The notes: generated by a model from the sequence alone, not told the origin. 64,000 nucleotides of DNA from Streptomyces physcomitrii (GCF_012273655.1 NZ_JAAWWP010000011.1:211337-275336), one strand, 5' to 3'; numbered from the stretch's first letter, positions 8,740 through 17,627 are shown. Program-made: numbers and translations.

Positions 8740-10062
8740 TTGAGCAGCACCACGACGCGCCTCGCGGGCCCCGACCACCTCTGGTCGGTCGGCGAGCACC
8801 TGGACGACATCCTCGCCACCGTCCGTCCGCTGGAGCCCATCGACCTCCAGCTGCTCGACGCCCAGGGCTGCGTCCTGGTCGAGGACGTCCCGGTCGACGT
8901 CTCGCTGCCCCCCTTCGACAACAGCGCGATGGACGGGTACGCGGTACGGGTCACCGACGTCTCCGAGGCGGGCCGGGAGTACCCGGCCGCCCTGGAGGTG
9001 ATCGGCGACGTCGCGGCGGGGCAGCACGCGGAGCTGACCGTGGGCCCCGGGCAGGCCGCCCGGATCATGACCGGGGCCCCGCTGCCGCCCGGCGCCGAGA
9101 CCGTGGTCCCCGTCGAGTGGACCGACGGCGGGCTCGGCGAGGGCCCCGTCGACTCGATGCCGCCCGGCGCCGCCGGGGGCGCGGACGGCGAGGTCCGCGT
9201 CTTCCGCCCGGCCCCCGAGGGCGCCCACGTCCGCAGGGCGGGCAGCGATGTCCGCGCCGGGGAGCGGGCGCTGCGCGCCGGCAGCGTGCTCGGCGCCCCG
9301 CAGATCGCCCTGCTCGCCGCGATCGGCACGAAGACCGTCCGGGTCCGCCCCCGCCCGCGCGTCGTGGTGCTCTCCACCGGAAGCGAACTCGTCCAGCCCG
9401 GCGTCCCGCTCGGCCCCGGCCAGATCTACGACTCCAACTCCTACGCCCTGACCGCCGCCGCCCGGGAGGCGGGCGCGATCGCCTACCGGGTCGGCGCGGT
9501 CGCCGACGACCCCGAGACCCTGCGCGCCACCATCGAGGACCAGCTCATCCGCGCCGATCTCCTGGTCACCACCGGCGGGGTCAGCGTCGGCGCCTACGAC
9601 GTGGTCAAGGAGGCGCTCTCCTCCACCCGGGACGCCGAGGAGGACGGCAGCGGCGTCGAGTTCCGCCGGCTCGCCATGCAGCCCGGCAAACCGCAGGGCT
9701 TCGGCTCCATCGGCCCCGACCACACCCCGCTGCTCGCCCTGCCGGGCAACCCGGTCTCCTCGTACGTCTCCTTCGAACTCTTCGCCAGACCCGCGATCCG
9801 CACCCTGATGGGCGTGGCGGACATCCACCGGGAGTCCGTCCGCGCCGTGCTGCGCAGCAAGAAGCCGCTCGGTTCGCCGGAGGGCAGGCGGCAGTACCTG
9901 CGCGGCCGCTACGACGCGCGGCGCGGCGAGGTCACGCCCGTCGGCGGCTCCGGTTCCCATCTGGTGGCCGCGCTCGCCAAGGCCGACGCCCTGATCGTGG
10001 TCCCGGAGGAGACGACCGGGCTGAAGCCGGGCGCCGAGGTCGAGGTGCTGCTGCTCGGCTGA
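8740..10062 (+). CDS. glp: Gephyrin-like molybdotransferase Glp (MoeA family)
   Basis: A 440-aa MoeA/gephyrin-E-domain protein. Classical MoeA inserts molybdate into adenylated molybdopterin, and motifs for that are present: PPFDNSAMDGYAV, the GAPLPPGAETVVPVE loop, STGSELVQPG, TTGGVSVGAYD and ALPGNPVSSYVSFEL. In Corynebacterium the homologue Glp, paired with the membrane receptor GlpR, binds FtsZ and acts in cell division. The presence of a GlpR gene 2.5 kb downstream on the same strand supports a Glp role here. The TTG at 8740 is the start: it follows the galU stop by 4 bases and GAGGAG lies about 10 bases before it. Residues ~130-150 carry a Gly/Pro-rich insertion. Whether it is catalytic, structural or both is not decidable from sequence. 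Confidence 0.85.
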   Translation: MSSTTTRLAGPDHLWSVGEHLDDILATVRPLEPIDLQLLDAQGCVLVEDVPVDVSLPPFDNSAMDGYAVRVTDVSEAGREYPAALEVIGDVAAGQHAELTVGPGQAARIMTGAPLPPGAETVVPVEWTDGGLGEGPVDSMPPGAAGGADGEVRVFRPAPEGAHVRRAGSDVRAGERALRAGSVLGAPQIALLAAIGTKTVRVRPRPRVVVLSTGSELVQPGVPLGPGQIYDSNSYALTAAAREAGAIAYRVGAVADDPETLRATIEDQLIRADLLVTTGGVSVGAYDVVKEALSSTRDAEEDGSGVEFRRLAMQPGKPQGFGSIGPDHTPLLALPGNPVSSYVSFELFARPAIRTLMGVADIHRESVRAVLRSKKPLGSPEGRRQYLRGRYDARRGEVTPVGGSGSHLVAALAKADALIVVPEETTGLKPGAEVEVLLLG

Positions 10063-10177
10063 ACCGCCCGCGCGGTACGGGCCGTGCCGCGCGCGGTACC
10101 GTGTCGCGCACACAGGGCCCGTACGCGGCGGTCAGCCACCGGCGGCGGCGCGGCCCGGACCGGGAGCGCCAGGGCAC

Positions 10178-10693
10178 ATGACAGCGACGGACCGGGGCAG
10201 CGGCCCCGAGCGGCACCGCCTCACCCATCTCGACGAGGCGGGCGCCGCGCACATGGTCGACGTCTCGGAGAAGGACGTCACCGCGCGCACCGCCCGGGCC
10301 AGCGGCCGGGTCCTGGTCGCCCCCGCCGTGGTGGCGCTGCTGCGGGGCGAGGGCGTCCCCAAGGGCGACGCGCTCGCCACCGCCCGCATCGCCGGGATCA
10401 TGGGCGCCAAGCGCACCCCCGAGCTCATCCCGCTCTGCCACCCGCTCGCCCTGTCCAAGGTCCGCCTCGACCTCGCGGTCACCGAGGCGGCCGTGGAGAT
10501 CCGCGCCGAGGTCAGGACCACCGACCGCACCGGCGTCGAGATGGAGGCGCTGACCGCGGTCTCGGTCGCCGCGCTCACCGTGGTCGACATGGTCAAGGCC
10601 GTCGACAAGGGCGCCGTCATCACCGACGTACGGGTGGAGGAGAAGACCGGCGGCAAGTCCGGCGACTGGAACCGCCCGGAGGAGCCCCGGTGA
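10178..10693 (+). CDS. moaC: Cyclic pyranopterin monophosphate synthase
   Basis: MoaC (171 aa) works after MoaA in molybdenum cofactor synthesis, forming cyclic pyranopterin monophosphate. The family blocks are obvious: LTHLDEAGAAHMVDVSEKD, GVPKGDALATARIAGIMGAK, the TPELIPLCHPLALSKV active-site segment with its conserved His, and DRTGVEMEALTAVSVAALT, followed by the lysine-rich DMVKAVDKGAVI. The ATG at 10178 leaves a 115-bp gap after glp. Its stop overlaps the mogA start (GTGA), so the two are translationally coupled. Confidence 0.95.
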   Translation: MTATDRGSGPERHRLTHLDEAGAAHMVDVSEKDVTARTARASGRVLVAPAVVALLRGEGVPKGDALATARIAGIMGAKRTPELIPLCHPLALSKVRLDLAVTEAAVEIRAEVRTTDRTGVEMEALTAVSVAALTVVDMVKAVDKGAVITDVRVEEKTGGKSGDWNRPEEPR

Positions 10694-11427
10694 CCGACCA
10701 CACGCCGCAGGCGGGCGACCGCACGCCGCCGGTGAGCGACCGCACTCCGTCGGTGGGCGACCGTATCCCGCCGGTGAGTGACCGCACCCCGCACGGCACC
10801 GGCCCGCACGCCGCTGAGGCCGCCGATCCGCACGCCGCGCATGCCGCCGGCCCGCACGCCGCGCAGGCCCCCGGCCCCCGTCCGGCCGGTCCGCCCTACC
10901 GCGCCCTGGTGGTCACCGCCTCGAACCGGGCGGCCTCCGGGGTGTACGAGGACCTCGGCGGCCCGGTGATCGCCGAGGCGCTGCGCGCGCTCGGCTTCGC
11001 CGTGGACGGCCCGCAGGTGGTCCCGGACGGCGACCCGGTCGAGACCGCCCTGCGCGCCGCCGTCGACACCGGCTACGACCTCGTCCTCACCACCGGCGGC
11101 ACCGGCATCTCGCCCACCGACCGCACCCCCGAGGCCACCCGGAGGGTCCTCGGCGCCCACGGCTACGAGATCCCCGGCATCCCCGAGGCGATCCGCGCCC
11201 ACGGCAACCGCAAGGTGCCCACCGCCGCCCTCTCGCGGGGCCTCGCGGGCGTGGCCCGGCGCACCCTGATCGTGAACCTGCCGGGCTCCACCGGCGGCGT
11301 ACGCGACGGGCTCGCCGTCCTGGAACCCCTGCTGCGGCACGCCGTCGACCAGCTGCGCGGCGGCGACCACGCCCCGTCCGCCGGGCCCGCGGCCCCGGAC
11401 GAGGGCGGGGCGGGGAGGTCGCGCTGA
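10690..11427 (+). CDS. MogA/MoaB family molybdenum cofactor protein with repetitive N-terminal extension
   Basis: The C-terminal ~165 residues form the MogA/MoaB domain that adenylates molybdopterin: ALVVTASNRAASGVYEDLGGPVI, then DLVLTTGGTGISPTDRTPEATR and the IVNLPGSTGGVRDGLAVLEPLL block. The first ~75 residues are an unusual disordered leader built from degenerate repeats (GDRTPPVSDRTPSVGDR, then several PHAA/GPHA units) absent from typical MogA. The GTG at 10690 overlaps the moaC stop by 4 bases. It could equally start further in, but no better-placed start with a ribosome site is seen before the domain. The next gene overlaps its stop by 4 bases. Confidence 0.85.
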   Translation: MTDHTPQAGDRTPPVSDRTPSVGDRIPPVSDRTPHGTGPHAAEAADPHAAHAAGPHAAQAPGPRPAGPPYRALVVTASNRAASGVYEDLGGPVIAEALRALGFAVDGPQVVPDGDPVETALRAAVDTGYDLVLTTGGTGISPTDRTPEATRRVLGAHGYEIPGIPEAIRAHGNRKVPTAALSRGLAGVARRTLIVNLPGSTGGVRDGLAVLEPLLRHAVDQLRGGDHAPSAGPAAPDEGGAGRSR

Positions 11428-12209
11428 ACAGCCTCGCCTGGCCCGTCGAGCTGGTCGACGGCGACATCACCCTGCGGCCGATAAGGCTGCGGGACCAGCG
11501 CGCCTGGCGGGAGGTCAACCGGCGCAACCGCGAATGGCTGCGCCCCTGGGAGGCCACCGTCCCGCCGCCCACCCCGACCGGGCCCGTCGCCCACCGGCCC
11601 ACCTACCGGCAGATGGTCCGGCATCTGCGGGCCGAGGCGAACGCGGGGCGGATGCTGCCCTTCGTGATCGAGTACCGGGGCACGCTCGCCGGGCAGTTGA
11701 CGGTCGCCGGGATCTCCTGGGGGTCGATGTGCTCGGGCCACGTCGGCTACTGGGTCGACCAGTCGGTGGCGGGCCGCGGCGTGATGCCCACCGCGGTCGC
11801 CCTCGCCGTGGACCACTGCTTCCGCACCCTCGGCCTGCACCGCATCGAGGTGTGCATCCGCCCCGAGAACCTGCCGAGCCGCCGGGTGGTGGAGAAGCTC
11901 GGTTTCCGCGAGGAGGGACTGCGCCCCCGCTTCCTGCACATCGACGGGGACTGGCGGGACCACCTCGTCTTCGCGCTCACCGCCGAGGAGGCCCCCGAGG
12001 GGCTCCTCGCCCGCTGGCACCGCACCCGCGGCGCCGCCCCGGGGCAGCGCCCCACCGCGCCCGGCCTCTCGCCGCGCGCCCCGCACGAGCCCCCGGGCAC
12101 CGGCTCGCACCGCGAGGCCCCGCGCCCCGGCGCGCACCGGGACACCTGGACGGAACCGGGCCGCGGTCCGGTCCGCGGCCCCTGGAACGGCCCCGAGGAC
12201 AGCGGCTGA
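11424..12209 (+). CDS. GNAT family N-acetyltransferase (RimJ/RimL type)
   Basis: A 261-aa protein. The core (about residues 1-190) is a GNAT fold of the RimJ kind, which acetylates protein N-termini or small molecules with acetyl-CoA. The acetyl-CoA loop is in VAGRGVMPTAVAL, followed by LGLHRIEVCIRPENLPSRRVVEKLGFREEG, a classic RimJ/RimL motif. The C-terminal ~70 residues are Pro/Gly/Arg-rich and probably disordered. The start appears to be CTG at 11424, giving MNSLAWPVELVDGDITLRPI, with GGGGAGG 6 bases before it; the first ATG (11613) would cut off the first strands. It is coupled to mogA by a 4-base overlap. Substrate unknown, though its fixed place beside glp/glpR suggests a linked role. 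Confidence 0.8.
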   Translation: MNSLAWPVELVDGDITLRPIRLRDQRAWREVNRRNREWLRPWEATVPPPTPTGPVAHRPTYRQMVRHLRAEANAGRMLPFVIEYRGTLAGQLTVAGISWGSMCSGHVGYWVDQSVAGRGVMPTAVALAVDHCFRTLGLHRIEVCIRPENLPSRRVVEKLGFREEGLRPRFLHIDGDWRDHLVFALTAEEAPEGLLARWHRTRGAAPGQRPTAPGLSPRAPHEPPGTGSHREAPRPGAHRDTWTEPGRGPVRGPWNGPEDSG

Positions 12210-12529
12210 ACGGGCCGCCCCCGCCTCGTATCCCGCCTGCCGGAACGGTTCTCCATGGCCGGAACGCACTCCGGGCCGCCGCCGAGCCCCCGAGCATGCC
12301 CCGGGCAACTTCCCCTGCCCGAAAGGGCAGTTCCCCGAAAAGGGAATAGGTGTTCGAATAAAAGCCCGACAGATGCCCGGAAAGGTCCCGCTCAGGGCTT
12401 TAATTCCCTTCCGTCGACGGGCTGTTGATCACATCGGTCGGAAGAAAGCTTGAAAATATCAGCCAGATCGTGCGACACACCGGCCCAATTGGCAGATGGC
12501 CTCACGCAATCCCCTCTACCGTGTAGCGG
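12210..12529. other. Intergenic region before glpR
   Basis: This 320-bp gap holds the paired hairpins above and a lower-GC stretch from about 12350. A TACCGT -10-like hexamer at 12517-12522 lies 7 bases before the glpR GTG, which would give a leaderless transcript. The nearest TTGGCA (12489-12494) is 22 bases upstream, too far for a normal -35, so the promoter call is weak. I see no gene. Confidence 0.35.
12315..12346. terminator. Two adjacent short hairpins after the GNAT gene
   Basis: CTGCCC-GAAA-GGGCAG is followed directly by TTCCC-CGAAAA-GGGAA. Two stem-loops in tandem about 105 bases after the stop may end the galU-glp transcript, or act as RNA structure before glpR. Confidence 0.45.
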
Positions 12530-13750
12530 GTGAGCAGCAGCGGCCTCATCTACGCAGTCATTGTCGGGGCCTGGGCCGCCTACCTGGTGCCGATGTGGCT
12601 CCGTAGGCAGGACGAGCTCAACGAGGCCCGTCCAACAGAACGTTTCAGCACCGCCATAAGGCTTCTGTCCGGCCGGGCGGGAATGGAACGCCGGTACGCC
12701 AAGGACCTGAAGGCGCGGTCGGAGGAGAACCCCGAACCGCCCGCCCTCCCGGGCGACGTCACCGATTCGGTGGACGTCCGGGCCTTCGCCGTGCCCCCGA
12801 AGCAGTCCTCCCGCGCCGAGGCGGCCGAGGTCTCCCGCGTGGAGAACCGGCGGCCGGCGGCGCGCGAGGAGGCCCGGGAGGCGGCCCCGCGCGAGCCCGA
12901 GTACGAGAAACGCGAGGCCGCCCGCGAGAGCGCCCCGGCGGGCCGCGCGGGGGAGCGGCGCCCGAGGAGCGCGCAGGAGGCTGCCCGCGCCCGGCGCACC
13001 CAGGTCCTCGCGCGCCGTCGGCGCACCACCGTGCTGCTCTTCGTGCTCTTCACCGCCGGTGCGGTGGTGGCCGCGATCGGCGGCCTCGCCTTCCTCTGGG
13101 CACCGGTGGCCCCCGCCCTGCTGCTGAGCGTGTACATCGTGTACCTGCGCGTCCAGGAGCGGCGCCGGTTCGCGTACGTCATGGACCGCCGCAGGGCGGA
13201 GGAGGCGGCGCAGCGCCTGCGCGAACGGCAGGCCTCCCGGCGCGGTACGGGCGAGCGGCGCGGCGGTGAACTGCCGCCCGGCGCGGGCGAGTCCACCGGT
13301 CCCGAGCTGCCCGACCTGGCCGCGGACCGCCGCGCTCTGGTCGAGCAGACCGACCACGCGGAATGGGTCGACCAGCAGCGCGAGCGCCGCGGCGGCCCGG
13401 CCCGGGGCGAGAGCTGGGACCCCGTCCCGGTCCCGCTGCCCACCTATGTCACCGCCCCCGTCGCCCCGCGCGCCACCGGCAGCACCGACCTCGGCGCCCC
13501 GGACACCTGGAGCGCGGCCCGCTCCAGCGCGGCCGACCCGGGCGAGAAGGGCGGGCGCGCCGGATCCACCCCGGCCGGCGCCGGGGAGGGCGAGGCGGAC
13601 GGCACGGACGCCTCCGGCGCCGCCGAGGCCTCCGGTGAGCGCAGCGACGCCCGCCGCGCCGCCTCGGCCCGCCGGGCCCGGGAACGCGGCCGTACCCCCC
13701 TCTTCGACCAGTTCGACGAGGACGGCCGCCCCCGGGCGGCGAACGAGTAG
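12530..13750 (+). CDS. glpR: Gephyrin-like molybdotransferase receptor GlpR
   Basis: A 406-aa membrane protein matching the GlpR layout: an N-terminal helix (SGLIYAVIVGAWAAYLVPMW), a charged RRQDELNEARPTERFSTAIRLLSGR segment, a long Glu/Arg/Ala-rich stretch, a pair of hydrophobic helices near residues 165-205 (VLLFVLFTAGAVVAAIGG and APALLLSVYIVYLRV), then an Arg/Glu-rich cytoplasmic tail of about 190 residues. In Corynebacterium GlpR recruits Glp and FtsZ-associated factors at the septum. The cluster with glp upstream argues for the same pairing here. The GTG at 12530 starts at the conserved helix. The extreme charge and low complexity of the tail make its function hard to infer. Confidence 0.8.
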   Translation: MSSSGLIYAVIVGAWAAYLVPMWLRRQDELNEARPTERFSTAIRLLSGRAGMERRYAKDLKARSEENPEPPALPGDVTDSVDVRAFAVPPKQSSRAEAAEVSRVENRRPAAREEAREAAPREPEYEKREAARESAPAGRAGERRPRSAQEAARARRTQVLARRRRTTVLLFVLFTAGAVVAAIGGLAFLWAPVAPALLLSVYIVYLRVQERRRFAYVMDRRRAEEAAQRLRERQASRRGTGERRGGELPPGAGESTGPELPDLAADRRALVEQTDHAEWVDQQRERRGGPARGESWDPVPVPLPTYVTAPVAPRATGSTDLGAPDTWSAARSSAADPGEKGGRAGSTPAGAGEGEADGTDASGAAEASGERSDARRAASARRARERGRTPLFDQFDEDGRPRAANE

Positions 13751-13755
13751 CCGAC

Positions 13756-13781
13756 GCGGGGCCCGCCACCACGGGCCCCGC
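13756..13781. terminator. Hairpin after glpR
   Basis: GCGGGGCCCG and CGGGCCCCGC pair perfectly over 10 bp around a 6-base loop, 5 bases after the glpR stop. Confidence 0.65.
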
Positions 13782-13866
13782 ACCCCGCCCCTGACCAGCC
13801 CGTCAGGCGGCCCGCAACGGATTTCCGAGCACCGCGGCCGGGGTGCTAGAGTCTCCCTCGTTGCAA

Positions 13867-13940
13867 GGGCCTGTGGCGCAGTCCGGTAGCGCACCTCGTT
13901 CGCATCGAGGGGGTCAGGGGTTCGAATCCCCTCAGGTCCA
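13867..13940 (+). tRNA. tRNA-Ala (anticodon CGC)
   Basis: A 74-nt cloverleaf. The acceptor GGGCCTG pairs with CAGGTCC (one G-T wobble). The D arm is GCGC/GCGC, and the anticodon stem CCTCG/CGAGG encloses the loop TTCGCAT, so the anticodon is CGC, reading GCG. The T arm AGGGG/CCCCT encloses TTCGAAT. The discriminator base is A and CCA is not encoded. A T-rich terminator follows directly. Confidence 0.95.
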
Positions 13941-14000
13941 CGAAAGCGATGGCGATCTGTATCCACGGAAAGCGTGGATCGGGTCGCTTTCGTTGTTTTT
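13940..14000 (+). terminator. Rho-independent terminator of tRNA-Ala
   Basis: CGAAAGCGA pairs with TCGCTTTCG and encloses an inner ATCCACG/CGTGGAT stem with a GAAA-type loop. It is followed by TTGTTTTT, one of the few true T tracts in the window. Confidence 0.8.
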
Positions 14001-14381
14001 GCGCGGGCTTCGCCGCGCGGGGCGGGGGCTTCGCCACCCGCACCCCCATCCGGCCGGGTGCTGTTGTCGGTCGGCTTTCCGGTTTGGGTTGCTGCTGTCG
14101 GTCGGCTTTCTTTCTCTGTTGCGGTTGTTGGTTGGGTTTGTGGTTTTGCGCGCCCTGGGAGGTCGGTCGCCTGTTGGCGCGTTTCCTGGAGCATCGAGCG
14201 GGGGCCCGAGCGGTCGCGTGCCGGGTTGTGCTGGACGTCGGTAAATCCTGGTGGTGGTGCGGTCGTTGAGGGGGGATGCCTCTGGGCGGGCGGGAGTCGG
14301 TGTGTGCGGCCCTCTTGACCGTTCGTGGTTGTCTCCCCGACTGTGTGGTGGCCGGGTCGCTCCCGTTTCGCGGAGGCAAGT
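14001..14381. other. T/G-rich intergenic region after tRNA-Ala
   Basis: About 380 bases on the + strand are unusually T/G-rich and C-poor between 14060 and 14300. They include a near-repeat: CTGTTGTCGGTCGGCTTTC at about 14061 recurs as CTGCTGTCGGTCGGCTTTC about 32 bases on. Open frames here lack the third-position G/C bias of real genes. I found no second copy of the tRNA 3' end in the window, so no evidence of an integrated element. Confidence 0.5.
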
Positions 14382-17300
14382 GTGAGAAGTCGCAGGGGCC
14401 GCAGTGTTCTCGTCGGTGTGCTGGCCAGTGGGATGCTGCTGGCGGCGTCCTCGGTGGCCTCCGGTGATCCGGGTGGGTCGGCGGAGACGTCGACAACGAT
14501 GTCAGACGGGCAAGGTCCGCGTGCGGCGGCGCAGTTGGTGGAGGATCCGGCCGACTATGTGGACCCGCTGATCGGCACCGGACGCGGCGGGGAGTCCGTC
14601 GGGGAGATCAACAACTTCCCGGGGCCCGCGGCGCCGTTCGGGATGATGCAGTTCTCGCCGGACACCGAGGGCTCGTACGCGGGGTACCAGTACCACAGCG
14701 AGCGGATCCGGGGGTTCAGCCTCGATCACGCCTCGGTCGGCTGCACCGCCTTCGGGGACGTGCCGATCCTGCCGGTGGCCGGGGAGATCGGCGCGAAGCC
14801 CTGGGAGCGGACCGAGCGGTTCTCGCACGACGGGGAGAAGGCGGAGCCCGGGTACTACGCGGTGACCCTCGGGGACGCGAAGGTGCGGGCCGAGCTGGCG
14901 GCCACCACGCGCACCGGACTGGCCCGGTTCACCTTCCCGGAGGGCGAGCAGGCGGCGCAGGTCCTGGTGAAGGGCGGGGCCAGCCTGGCCGGGAACAAGC
15001 GGGCCGCGCTGCGGATCGAGGGGGACCGCACGGTCACCGGCTCCGCGACGACCGGGAACTTCTGCGGCAAGGGCAACGAGTACACCGTCCACTACGCGCT
15101 CACCTTCGACCGGCCGTTCACCGCGCACGGCACCTGGGACGGCTCCTCGGTGTCCGAGGGCGCCGACGCGGTGGACGCCCCGAAGGCGGGCGCCTATCTG
15201 ACCTTCGGCGGGGCGCGCACGGTGCGGGCCAAGGTGTCCATGTCGTATGTCTCGGTGGCCGGGGCGAAGGCCAATATGGCGGCGGAGGCGGGTGGTTGGG
15301 ACCTGGCGGCGCTGCGGGAGAAGACGCGGGCCGAGTGGTCCGAGGCGCTCGGCAGGATCCGGGTCGCGGGCCGCGAGGAGGGCGAGCTGCGGACCTTCTA
15401 CACGGCGCTCTACCACGCGCTGATGCACCCCAACACCTTCAACGACGCCGACGGCCGCTACCCGGGCTTCGACGACAAGGTGCGCACCCTGCCCGAGGGC
15501 CGCACCCAGTACGCCAACTTCTCCGACTGGGACACCTACCGCAGCCTGGCCCCGCTGCAGGCGATGCTGTGGCCCGAGCGGGCGAGCGACATGGCGCAGT
15601 CGCTGGTCAACGACGCGGTGCAGGGCGGGTGGTGGCCGCGCTGGCCGCTGGCCAACGACTACACGGGGCAGATGACCGGGGACAACTCGGTGCCGCTGAT
15701 CGCCAACCTCTACGCCTTCGGCGCCCGGGACTTCGATCTGCCCACCGCCCTCAAGTACCTGGTGAAGGGCGCCACTTCGGTGGACGAGCGGCCGGGCGCC
15801 TATCAGGAGCGGCCCGGGGTGCGCAGCTATGTCGAGCGCGGCTACATGCCCAACAACGACGCCTCCCGCGGCGATCACCAGCGGGTCGGCGGCTCGGTCA
15901 CCCTGGAGTGGGCGATCGACGACTTCGCCATCGCTCAACTCGCCGAGGCCGCGGGGCAGAAGGAGACCGCCCGGACCTTCACCCGGCGCGGGCAGAACTG
16001 GCAGCACCTCCTGAACCCGGCCACCGGCTACCTCCAGCCGCGCGGCCAGGACGGGCGCTTCCCGGACGGGCCGCCCTTCCAGCCGCCGCCCCCGGGGAAG
16101 TTCGGGCAGGACGGCTACGACGAGGGCAACGCGGCGCAGTACAACTGGCTGGTTCCGCAGAACACCGCCGGGCTGATCGCCGCGATGGGCGGGCGGGAGG
16201 CCGCCGCCGACCGCCTCGACACCTTCTTCGGCAAGCTCAACGCGGGCCCCAACGAGCCGTACATGTGGGCCGGCAACGAGGTCGACTTCTCGGTGCCCTG
16301 GGTCTACAACCACCTCGGGCAGCCCTGGAAGACGCAGCAGCGGGTGCGGGAGATCGCCACCACGCTGTTCAGCCCGACACCGGACGGGGAGCCCGGCAAC
16401 GACGACCTCGGTGCCCAGTCCTCCTGGTACGTCTGGGCCGCGCTCGGCCTGTATCCCTCGACGCCCGGCACCGGTGATCTGACCCTGCACGGACCGCTGT
16501 TCGAGCGTGCGGTGCTCGATCTGCCGGGCCGGGCGCGGGAGTTGGACATCAGGGCGCCGAAGGCCTCCGCGAAGACGCCGTATGTGCACGGGCTGCGGAT
16601 CGACGGCCGGGAGCGGGAGCGTACGTCGCTGCCGCGCGGGATCCTCGACCGCGGCGGGCGGCTCGACTTCGACCTGGGCGGCGAGCCCGACCGGAGCTGG
16701 GCCACCTCGGCTCAGGCCGCGCCGCCCTCGTACCGCACCGGGGAGAAGCCCTTCCTCGCCTCGGTGACGCCGAACCTGGTGACGGTCCGACCGGGGCGCG
16801 GGACGGCCGAGTTGCGGGTGCACGGGCAGCGGCTGGGCGGGAAGGACCGGTCGCTGCGGGTGCGGGCCGAGGCACCCGCGGGGCTCAAGGTGGCTCCGGG
16901 CGGCGGGAGTCTGCGGCTCGATCCGGCAACCGGCAGCGGGGTGACCGAACTTGAGGTCAGCGCGGCGGCCGGGACGCCCGAGGGGTACTACGAGATCCCG
17001 GTGAGCGTCCGAGGGGCTTCGGGGAAGCCGGTGCGCGGGTCGGCGATCGTCCTGGTCGCCCGGGAGGGCGGGCTCGCCGCCGCCTGGGAGGGCACCGGGG
17101 CCTCCGACGACGGCGACCGGGGGCAGGGCGACTACGACGGGGACGGCAACAGCTACTCCCGGCAGGCGCTCGCGGCCGAGGGGCTGCGGGGCGGGGCCCG
17201 ACTCGAAGCCTCGGGGACCCGGTTCACCTGGCCGGACGCGCCGCAGGGCCGCCCCGACCACGCGAGCGCCAAGGGGCAGACCCTCGGCCTCGGCGAGGAG

Positions 17301-17627
17301 GCGGCGGACGCCGGGCGGCTGCTCTTCGTCGGCTCCGCGACCCACGGCGACCAACGGGGCACCGCCACCGTGACGTTCACCGACGGCAGCACCGCGAAGG
17401 CGGACCTCTCCTTCGGCGACTGGACCGAGCCGGGCGGCGGCCGGGACCCGGTCTTCGGCAACACCGTGGTGGCGCACACCGCCTACCGCAACCAGGCCTC
17501 GGGGCAAGGGCCTTCGGCCTTCGTCTACGCCACCGAGCCCTTCCGGGTCCCGGCGGGCAAGCACCTGAAGAGCGTCACCCTGCCCGAGAACGACAAGCTG
17601 CATGTCTTCGCCCTCGGCCTCGGCTGA
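14382..17627 (+). CDS. Secreted GH92 family glycosyl hydrolase (alpha-mannosidase type)
   Basis: A 1081-aa exported enzyme; GH92 members are Ca2+-dependent exo-alpha-mannosidases. A signal peptide is visible (VRSRRGRSVLVGVLASGMLL then AASSVASG). The mature protein starts with YVDPLIGTGRGGESVGEINNFPG, the GH92 hallmark, and continues with GYQYHSERIRGFSLDHASVGC, YTALYHALMHPNTFNDADGRY and FSDWDTYRSLAPL. The catalytic (alpha/alpha)6 domain ends near SWYVWAALGLYPSTPGTGD. The C-terminal ~300 residues add a NEW3-like beta domain (VTVRPGRGTAELRVHGQ) and a carbohydrate-binding-like beta domain. The GTG at 14382 has GGAGG 5 bases before it. It is probably co-expressed with the GH128 gene downstream; together they suggest breakdown of fungal or yeast wall mannan and glucan. 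Confidence 0.9.
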   Translation: MRSRRGRSVLVGVLASGMLLAASSVASGDPGGSAETSTTMSDGQGPRAAAQLVEDPADYVDPLIGTGRGGESVGEINNFPGPAAPFGMMQFSPDTEGSYAGYQYHSERIRGFSLDHASVGCTAFGDVPILPVAGEIGAKPWERTERFSHDGEKAEPGYYAVTLGDAKVRAELAATTRTGLARFTFPEGEQAAQVLVKGGASLAGNKRAALRIEGDRTVTGSATTGNFCGKGNEYTVHYALTFDRPFTAHGTWDGSSVSEGADAVDAPKAGAYLTFGGARTVRAKVSMSYVSVAGAKANMAAEAGGWDLAALREKTRAEWSEALGRIRVAGREEGELRTFYTALYHALMHPNTFNDADGRYPGFDDKVRTLPEGRTQYANFSDWDTYRSLAPLQAMLWPERASDMAQSLVNDAVQGGWWPRWPLANDYTGQMTGDNSVPLIANLYAFGARDFDLPTALKYLVKGATSVDERPGAYQERPGVRSYVERGYMPNNDASRGDHQRVGGSVTLEWAIDDFAIAQLAEAAGQKETARTFTRRGQNWQHLLNPATGYLQPRGQDGRFPDGPPFQPPPPGKFGQDGYDEGNAAQYNWLVPQNTAGLIAAMGGREAAADRLDTFFGKLNAGPNEPYMWAGNEVDFSVPWVYNHLGQPWKTQQRVREIATTLFSPTPDGEPGNDDLGAQSSWYVWAALGLYPSTPGTGDLTLHGPLFERAVLDLPGRARELDIRAPKASAKTPYVHGLRIDGRERERTSLPRGILDRGGRLDFDLGGEPDRSWATSAQAAPPSYRTGEKPFLASVTPNLVTVRPGRGTAELRVHGQRLGGKDRSLRVRAEAPAGLKVAPGGGSLRLDPATGSGVTELEVSAAAGTPEGYYEIPVSVRGASGKPVRGSAIVLVAREGGLAAAWEGTGASDDGDRGQGDYDGDGNSYSRQALAAEGLRGGARLEASGTRFTWPDAPQGRPDHASAKGQTLGLGEEAADAGRLLFVGSATHGDQRGTATVTFTDGSTAKADLSFGDWTEPGGGRDPVFGNTVVAHTAYRNQASGQGPSAFVYATEPFRVPAGKHLKSVTLPENDKLHVFALGLG

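Noticed and set aside
13867..13940. tRNA-Ala as the att site of an integrated element
   Set aside because: No duplicated 3' end and no integrase gene found in the window.
12392..14194. Long minus-strand open frame across glpR and tRNA
   Set aside because: It is antisense to glpR and passes through the tRNA; the glpR strand has the family motifs. It is a high-GC shadow frame.
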